Source of the DNA: Neorhizobium galegae
GTDB taxonomy: Bacteria > Pseudomonadota > Alphaproteobacteria > Rhizobiales > Rhizobiaceae
Assembly (NCBI RefSeq): GCF_021391675.1
Contig: NZ_CP090095.1
Coordinates: 4,315,001-4,379,000 of the forward strand
Direction: 5' to 3'
DNA length: 64,000 bases
Shown here: in pieces, positions 62,426 through 64,000 of the stretch
Numbering within the stretch: position 1 is the first letter of the stretch
Layout of the letters: the number at the start of each line of letters is the position of its first letter
Notes under the pieces: generated by a model
Seen by the model: the letters and a program-made list of their open reading frames with translations, nothing else
The model's database searches: none
Told to the model about the DNA's origin: nothing
Made by a program: the position numbers and the translations under genes

Positions 62426-63616
62426 CTAGTGATGCGCCGTGTCCGCATGTTTGGCCAAAGGCGAGAGCATGAGCACCACGACGATCAGCGCCGAAAGGCC
62501 GGCGAAGATGATCGCGAGGCCGGTATGCTCGGCAATGAAGCCGATGGCGGATGGCGCAACCAGGATGCCGGAATAACCCATGGTCGTGACCACCGAGAGG
62601 CCGACGCCGGCCGCCATGCCCGGCAGGTTGCCGGCGGCCGAAAAGGCGATCGGCACGATGTTGGAAATGCCGATGCCTGTCAGTGCAAAGCCGGCGATCG
62701 CCATCGGCGCGTTCTGGGCAAAGCCGATCAGCAGCAGGCCGAAGATCGAGATGACGGCACAGACGCGCAGCGTCTTCACCGCGCCAAAACGGTCGCGGAT
62801 CAGGTCGCCGGCAAAGCGCATCGTCGCCATGGTGAGCGAGAAGGCTGCGAAGGCGAAGCCGGACAGCGTGACGGAAGCCGCAAGCTCGTTGCGGAGGTAA
62901 AGCGCACCCCAATCGAGGATCGCGCCTTCCGGGATCATGCAGAACAGTGCCATGATGCCGATCAGCCAGGGCAGCGGCGAACGCGGCAGGCGGCTTGCTC
63001 CATGCTTGGCTTCGTCCGGATGGGGTGCATCGTGCAGAACGATCCGCCAGGCAGCAATGATCATCACCGCAGCAAGCACTGTCACCAGGATGGCATGCGC
63101 GGAGACGCCGATATGTTCGATCAGGAAACCGCCCGTCGAAGAGCCCAGCAATCCGCCAAGGCTCCAGAAGGCATGGCAGGACGACATGATCGCCCGGCGC
63201 ATGTTTTTCTCGACCGAGACCGCATTGGCATTCATCGCCACGTCCATGGCTCCGATCAGCCCACCGAACAGGAAGATCGCCAACGCACCGGCCCAGATGC
63301 TGCCGACCCAGGTGAGGAGCAGCAATGTCGGTGTCAGCAGAACCGCGATATATTTGGAAACCTGGCTCGATCCGAAACGGGCGATCTGGCTTCCCGCAAG
63401 CGGCATCATCACCAGCGATCCGAGGCCGAAGGTCAGGATCATCAGCCCGAGCGAGCTCTCGCTCAAGCCCAGCCGGCTCGCAAATTCCGGGATTTTGGGC
63501 GCCCAGGCGCCGACCATGAAGCCGTTCATCAGGAAGAGCAGCGACACGCCTGCCCGTTCGCGGGTGATGAAAGTTCGGGAGCCGGAGGAAGCGTTGGAGG
63601 GCGCGCGACTATCCAT
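62426..63616 (-). CDS. MFS transporter
   Basis: A 396-residue major facilitator with twelve helices and the loop motif between helices 2 and 3 (MPLAGSQIARFGS). It resembles the YbjJ-like branch (NGFMVGAWAPKIPEFASRLGLSESSLG is the start in outline). The substrate is unknown; sugars are possible for this branch. The ATG at 63616 follows AAGGA by eight bases, and a CGAT-containing inverted repeat lies just upstream. It stands between ispG and pyc on the same strand. Confidence 0.9.
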   Translation of the reverse strand: MDSRAPSNASSGSRTFITRERAGVSLLFLMNGFMVGAWAPKIPEFASRLGLSESSLGLMILTFGLGSLVMMPLAGSQIARFGSSQVSKYIAVLLTPTLLLLTWVGSIWAGALAIFLFGGLIGAMDVAMNANAVSVEKNMRRAIMSSCHAFWSLGGLLGSSTGGFLIEHIGVSAHAILVTVLAAVMIIAAWRIVLHDAPHPDEAKHGASRLPRSPLPWLIGIMALFCMIPEGAILDWGALYLRNELAASVTLSGFAFAAFSLTMATMRFAGDLIRDRFGAVKTLRVCAVISIFGLLLIGFAQNAPMAIAGFALTGIGISNIVPIAFSAAGNLPGMAAGVGLSVVTTMGYSGILVAPSAIGFIAEHTGLAIIFAGLSALIVVVLMLSPLAKHADTAHH

Positions 63617-63941
63617 GGGTAGGTTCCTTTTCAATCGCCGCGAACATATTTAAATCGATTGAATTTGCAACGCTGCGAAGACGTCCTGCCTCTCACAAAT
63701 TGTATCGAGGCGAAACCCGCAACGGAAAGAAAAGTTCGCGGCAATTGACCACGCTCGAAAACTTTGGTTCCGATCGGTCAACAATCCGCATCATATACGG
63801 CGCTCGTTTTCATGATCTGGGCGATCTGCCGGCCGCGAACGACAGGGCCGACGCACCCCTGGTCGGGGGCGCCGGCCTGATAGCTATTTTTGGCGAAGGG
63901 CTCGGCCGAAAAGTCCGGGCCCTGAGGGATGGCGGCTGAAC
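63617..63941. other. Upstream region of the MFS gene, downstream of pyc
   Basis: These 325 bases hold no convincing gene; a plus-strand open frame of 79 codons (63700-63939) has no ribosome site or recognisable domain. TTCAATCG (63630-63637) and CGATTGAA (63656-63663) form an inverted repeat next to the MFS ribosome site, and TTTAAATCGATTGAAT within it resembles a LacI-type operator. The 3' end overlaps the pyc stop hairpin. Confidence 0.4.
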
Positions 63942-63952
63942 TCAGCCGCCAT
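63929..63952 (-). terminator. Perfect hairpin over the pyc stop codon
   Basis: ATGGCGGCTGA (63929-63939) and TCAGCCGCCAT (63942-63952) are exact inverted repeats two bases apart. The pyc stop codon lies in the right arm. No T-tract follows, so its role as a terminator is uncertain. Confidence 0.4.
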
Positions 63953-64000
63953 AGACGATCAGCAGATCCTTGGCGTCGATCTGGTCGCCTGCCTTGACGA
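63942..64000 (-). CDS. pyc: Pyruvate carboxylase, C-terminal end (partial)
   Basis: The minus-strand frame enters at the window edge and stops at 63942-63944. It encodes the last residues VKAGDQIDAKDLLIVYGG, the end of a biotinyl (BCCP-like) domain as found at the C-terminus of pyruvate carboxylase, which makes oxaloacetate from pyruvate. Other biotin carboxylases end in a similar way, but the AKDLL-V-GG ending and the neighbourhood (MFS, ispG, hisC) match rhizobial pyc. The biotin lysine lies outside the window. Confidence 0.75.
   Translation of the reverse strand, partial: VKAGDQIDAKDLLIVYGG

Noticed and set aside
63700..63939. Plus-strand 79-codon frame between the MFS gene and pyc
   Set aside because: No ribosome site, no recognisable domain, charged and uneven composition, and it ends inside the pyc stop hairpin.

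Overview
The window looks like chromosomal DNA of an alphaproteobacterium of the order Rhizobiales, most likely Rhizobiaceae (Rhizobium/Sinorhizobium/Agrobacterium relatives). The grounds are high GC, rhizobial gene clusters (glnK-amtB-ftsK-lolA-xthA; rpoH2-carD-fdxA; phbB-phbA-phaR; hisC-ispG-MFS-pyc), RIME-type palindromic repeats, a SAM-II riboswitch on metA, a CtrA-type box on ftsK and sigma-EcfG-type promoters. The species cannot be named from this. It is mostly core chromosome; the only clear mobile element is one IS630-family copy.

Layout. 1-6.6 kb: tail of an unknown gene, ppk2, leuC behind a structured leader, an L,D-transpeptidase coupled to a TPR protein, and a response regulator with a cyclic-nucleotide-binding protein. 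6.6-14.2 kb: xthA, lolA, ftsK, amtB, glnK and tesB, all on the minus strand, with a candidate sigma-54 promoter before glnK. 14.2-18.3 kb: a UbiH-type hydroxylase, then a thioredoxin/LON-domain/Trm112 row and a prolyl-tRNA editing protein. 18.5-21.9 kb: an IorA-IorB molybdenum hydroxylase with its diheme cytochrome c. 22-26.4 kb: tRNA-Gly, a PAS-PAS-HWE kinase-receiver hybrid and a chemoreceptor. 26.6-31.3 kb: galM, a CoxE-like VWA protein, metA (SAM-II riboswitch plus terminator), a Nudix hydrolase and a MoxR ATPase. 31.4-38.1 kb: thiamine pyrophosphokinase, an ABC-F ATPase, an orphan receiver, and thiBPQ behind a TPP riboswitch. 38-44.3 kb: MATE pump with HxlR regulator, M48 lipoprotein protease, rpoH2, carD, fdxA. 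44.5-49.3 kb: S4 protein, SUV3-like helicase, a long non-coding stretch, a DUF3309 microprotein and a glycine-zipper lipoprotein. 49.5-54.3 kb: phbB, phbA, phaR, IS630, a membrane protein, rpmF. 54.4-64 kb: GST, mtgA, ispA-type synthase, LysE exporter, OmpA lipoprotein, DoxX-cupin/TetR unit, hisC, ispG, an MFS transporter and the end of pyc.

How parts fit. Three promoters matching the EcfG general-stress consensus (GGAAC-N16-CGTT) precede rpoH2, the orphan receiver at 34.06 kb and the DUF3309/glycine-zipper pair, so a stress regulon runs through the window. Metabolite control is visible at metA (SAM) and thiBPQ (TPP). The most unusual unexplained signal is a roughly 60-bp element present three times around 48.3-49.5 kb, each copy carrying two GANTC sites in tandem. 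Other points worth a look are the split of a MoxR/VWA pair by a riboswitch-controlled metA, and an IS630 insertion that landed in a stop codon and changed TAG to TAA without altering the protein.
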